In this document: positions 6,156 to 7,600 of the stretch, piece after piece
How positions within the stretch are numbered: the first letter of the stretch is position 1
Layout of the letters: every line of letters starts with the position of its first letter
Source: GCA-003244245 sp052390495
Lineage (GTDB): Bacteria; Actinomycetota; Actinomycetes; Mycobacteriales; Pseudonocardiaceae
Direction of reading: 5' to 3'
Assembly (NCBI GenBank): GCA_052390495.1
Contig: JBQTGW010000307.1
Location: 1 to 7,600, forward strand
Length of the DNA: 7,600 nucleotides
Program-made: the position numbers and the translations under genes
Notes under the pieces: model-generated
What the model was told of the DNA's origin: nothing
Databases searched by the model: none
The model's input: the letters and a program-made list of their open reading frames with translations, nothing else

Positions 6156-7043
6156 TCACGTGATTCGGATCGTTACCATCAGACCTTCGTGATCCGTCCG
6201 TTTCAGCGGGATTTTCCTCATCGATACGAACTCGAAATGTTCGGACGCCATTACATGCTGGACGTTTCCGTCACCCTTTCGGAAGAAGCTTTCTGGGACA
6301 CATTTCTGAACATTCTCATCATACTTCAGATTGAAATCTCCAGCGACAACTGTTGGCCGTTCGCGAGCAAAATTGGCTGCGATCTCCCGTAGCCACTCGC
6401 ACTGCTTCAAGGCGGTCGTTTCGGCTCCCACGACCAGATGTGTGGTGCACACATTGAGATTGAGTCTGTAGTACTCGGAGCAGGCCATCACCCGGACCTC
6501 ATGGGACGACGTGTCCTGCATGGACTCGGGGTAGGGTGCCCAGTAACTGGTCATCGGGTAGCCGTGATTGCGAACGAGGATCCCGATTCCGAAGTCTTCG
6601 GTCTCGTAGCCGGTTCGCTGACCGTCATTGCCGTCTGCGTTGTCTGTGCACTTGTAGTTCGTGGTAGATCCATCATCGTTCCGACGAAGAACAGGAAAAA
6701 AGTTATAGTGGTCCGCGTCGTAGTCTGTTGGGTAGCCGGTAGCACGGGCGATGTTGGTCACGTCCTTTCGGCAGACCTCGTTCAGCGTGATCACATCCGG
6801 CTTCGGCTCTATCTTCTTGATTTCGTCGATGGCCTCGCGAACAGATTCATTCCGGTTCACTTCTTCATAGCATGGCGCGTGACCGCTATTGCAGAGATTG
6901 AGCTGTAGCACCGTGATCGTTCTTGGTTCCGCCTCGGCAATTCCGGTGGCGGTTGTTGGAGTCAGCATGCTGGCAGCGATCAGTAGTGTGGTGGCCGCCG
7001 TCTGAATGAAACATCGAGGGGAGACCCCTAATAACGTAGACAT
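6156..7043 (-). CDS. Secreted endonuclease/exonuclease/phosphatase (EEP) family protein
   Basis: The ATG at 7043 is preceded by a perfect AGGAGG (complement of 7050-7055) with 6-base spacing; a TTG at 7049 would abut it. The product is 295 aa. Residues 1-38 form a signal peptide with a hydrophobic core (TAATTLLIAASML) and an AEA cleavage site before EPRTITVL. All EEP hallmarks are present: Asn49 in QLNLC, Glu89 in LNEVC, His202 in CTTHL, Asp236 and Asn238 in AGDFNL, and Asp284-His285 in TDHEGL. The fold is the Mg-dependent DNase I-like phosphodiesterase, and a complete set suggests an active exported enzyme. Its substrate (nucleic acid, phospholipid or phosphoinositide) cannot be read from the sequence. 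Eight Cys in the mature part fit an extracellular, disulfide-bonded protein. Base composition is clearly lower in G+C than the WD40 gene, with individual lines counted at 42-53% against about 70%, which hints at a different origin. A short ORF lies 26 bases upstream. Confidence 0.88.
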   Translation of the reverse strand: MSTLLGVSPRCFIQTAATTLLIAASMLTPTTATGIAEAEPRTITVLQLNLCNSGHAPCYEEVNRNESVREAIDEIKKIEPKPDVITLNEVCRKDVTNIARATGYPTDYDADHYNFFPVLRRNDDGSTTNYKCTDNADGNDGQRTGYETEDFGIGILVRNHGYPMTSYWAPYPESMQDTSSHEVRVMACSEYYRLNLNVCTTHLVVGAETTALKQCEWLREIAANFARERPTVVAGDFNLKYDENVQKCVPESFFRKGDGNVQHVMASEHFEFVSMRKIPLKRTDHEGLMVTIRIT

Positions 7044-7049
7044 GTGCAA

Positions 7050-7055
7050 CCTCCT
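7050..7055 (-). promoter_or_regulatory. Consensus Shine-Dalgarno of the EEP gene
   Basis: The complement reads AGGAGG, 6 bases before the ATG at 7043. It fixes the start and predicts strong translation. Confidence 0.85.
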
Positions 7056-7069
7056 GGAAGGGAGAGATT

Positions 7070-7320
7070 TCAGCAGGCACTGCGCGTGGAAAAAATGGTT
7101 CCACGGTTATCCTTGCGGATGATCGGATGGTTATCACTCAAACCCCAGTCAAAACTCATTCCTGGTGCCGATACTACGTTGGACACCGGCACCATCGGGC
7201 TGGCGTTCGCAACGGTAGCGCTCAGGTCGAGCAGCGGTCCGGCTCCGATGAGGACCAGCGGGGCCAAATGTGCCCGAAAGTCCTCGCCTGGGCCAGCTTC
7301 TGTGCGAAGTCGAATGCCAT
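7070..7320 (-). pseudogene. Short ORF upstream of the EEP gene, apparently frameshifted
   Basis: An ATG at 7320, preceded by AGGAAAG (complement of 7327-7333) with 6-base spacing, opens MAFDFAQKLAQA and then runs into apparent nonsense that ends after about 32 residues. An adjacent frame, open from about 7354 to a stop at 7070, reads EDFRAHLAPLVLIGAGPLLD and onward to a C-terminal Cys. It has no start of its own except an unsupported TTG at 7267. Joining the two at about 7283-7287 by adding one base gives a natural-looking protein of about 83 aa with a hydrophobic Ala/Val/Leu/Pro-rich middle and a polar C-terminus. I do not recognise the family. It ends 26 bases before the EEP start, so the two are probably co-transcribed. 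The shift may be a true mutation or a sequencing error; a shorter real product from either frame is also possible. Confidence 0.4.
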
Positions 7321-7416
7321 CGTGAACTTTCCTTTGCGTACAGTGGTGGCGCTGCTATATCAGCTCGGACATCGGTTGGGCGATTCGAAATGTGTCCAGC
7401 TGGTCGGTCGGGACTT

Positions 7417-7435
7417 ACGTGAACCGCACGTTGCA
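7417..7435 (-). promoter_or_regulatory. 19-bp element, copy 2, upstream of the short ORF/EEP unit (putative operator)
   Basis: Identical to 5452-5470 and in the same orientation relative to its downstream minus-strand gene, with the dyad ACGTG-N5-CACGT at 7417-7431. It ends 96 bases before the ATG at 7320, farther than copy 1 is from its gene. A TATAGC sequence on the minus strand between this copy and the ORF (near 7354-7359) could be a -10 element, though no convincing -35 accompanies it. Confidence 0.5.
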
Positions 7436-7600
7436 GGCTCTTCGAGCTTGGCCGGGATGCGTAGTCAAAGGATCACTTTCCGTGGTCGTCGGCTGGTGCT
7501 GCCGGTAGCCACAGCAGGGTGCCGTCCCCCGCCGCGGCCCGGTTCCCGGCCCCCGGGTGCCCTCCACCCTTGACAGGACAGGGTTATCACCGTCTGTCAC
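7436..7600. other. Window edge, no gene identified
   Basis: Very GC-rich toward 7525-7565. The minus-strand open frame here is low-complexity (Gly/Arg/Pro) and shows no family signal. The short inverted pair TGACAG/CTGTCA (7571-7576, 7594-7599) is too small to interpret. Confidence 0.4.

Noticed and set aside
5730..6392. Plus-strand frame beginning with a signal-peptide-like MYPLAVRPVSLLRLLGLGL
   Set aside because: After about 45 codons the sequence loses coding character, runs across the strong hairpin and overlaps the EEP gene antisense. At most it is a remnant of a lost gene.
7415..7600. Minus-strand frame at the window edge
   Set aside because: Its Gly/Arg/Pro-rich translation lacks any domain signal and reads like GC-rich intergenic sequence.
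1..7600. tRNA, rRNA, CRISPR arrays, transposases
   Set aside because: I looked for cloverleaf-like segments, regularly spaced short repeats and transposase motifs on both strands and found none; the only regular repeats are the WD40 coding units.

Overview
The window looks like chromosomal DNA of a high-GC actinomycete (Actinomycetota; a Streptomyces-like or Pseudonocardiales-like host fits best). The main coding regions have strong G/C bias at third codon positions. The helix-turn-helix/STAND/WD40 protein is of a type common in these bacteria, and the secreted proteins have actinobacterial-style signal peptides. This placement is an inference from composition and family resemblance.

Left part (1-4701, plus strand): a 168-residue protein of unknown function (137-643). 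It is followed by a possible signalling pair. The first member (775-1185) is a 136-residue protein with a helical, partly hydrophobic N-terminal region and a C-terminal motif containing VQVG and then GDGN, which resembles RHIM/BASS-type amyloid signalling motifs. The second (1389-4701) is a large NLR-like protein: an HTH domain, an nSTAND-type P-loop NTPase, one transmembrane helix and ten WD40 repeats. It is split by a frameshift near 2016-2049, so Walker A (1833-1859) and Walker B (2080-2109) lie in different reading frames. If the frameshift is real the sensor is probably inactive; if it is a sequencing error the gene encodes a protein of roughly 1100 residues. In known systems of this architecture the NTPase/repeat protein senses a trigger and the amyloid-motif protein is the cell-death effector. 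That role is inferred here.

Middle (4702-6155): the plus-strand sensor and a minus-strand secreted protein gene (4983-5417, peptidase inhibitor I36-like) converge on a short intergenic region with inverted repeats. A stretch of about 690 bases (5418-6106) follows. It holds a promoter-proximal 19-bp element and no gene I can defend, then a strong 15-bp hairpin (6107-6148) just past the end of the next minus-strand gene.

Right part (6156-7600, minus strand): a secreted endonuclease/exonuclease/phosphatase family protein (6156-7043) with all its catalytic motifs. A short, apparently frameshifted ORF (7070-7320) precedes it, probably in the same transcript. The nuclease gene is visibly poorer in G+C than the sensor gene. 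The identical 19-bp sequence ACGTGAACCGCACGTTGCA, which contains the dyad ACGTG-N5-CACGT, lies upstream of both minus-strand units (5452-5470 and 7417-7435). This suggests one regulator for both secreted proteins or, alternatively, direct repeats bordering an inserted segment.
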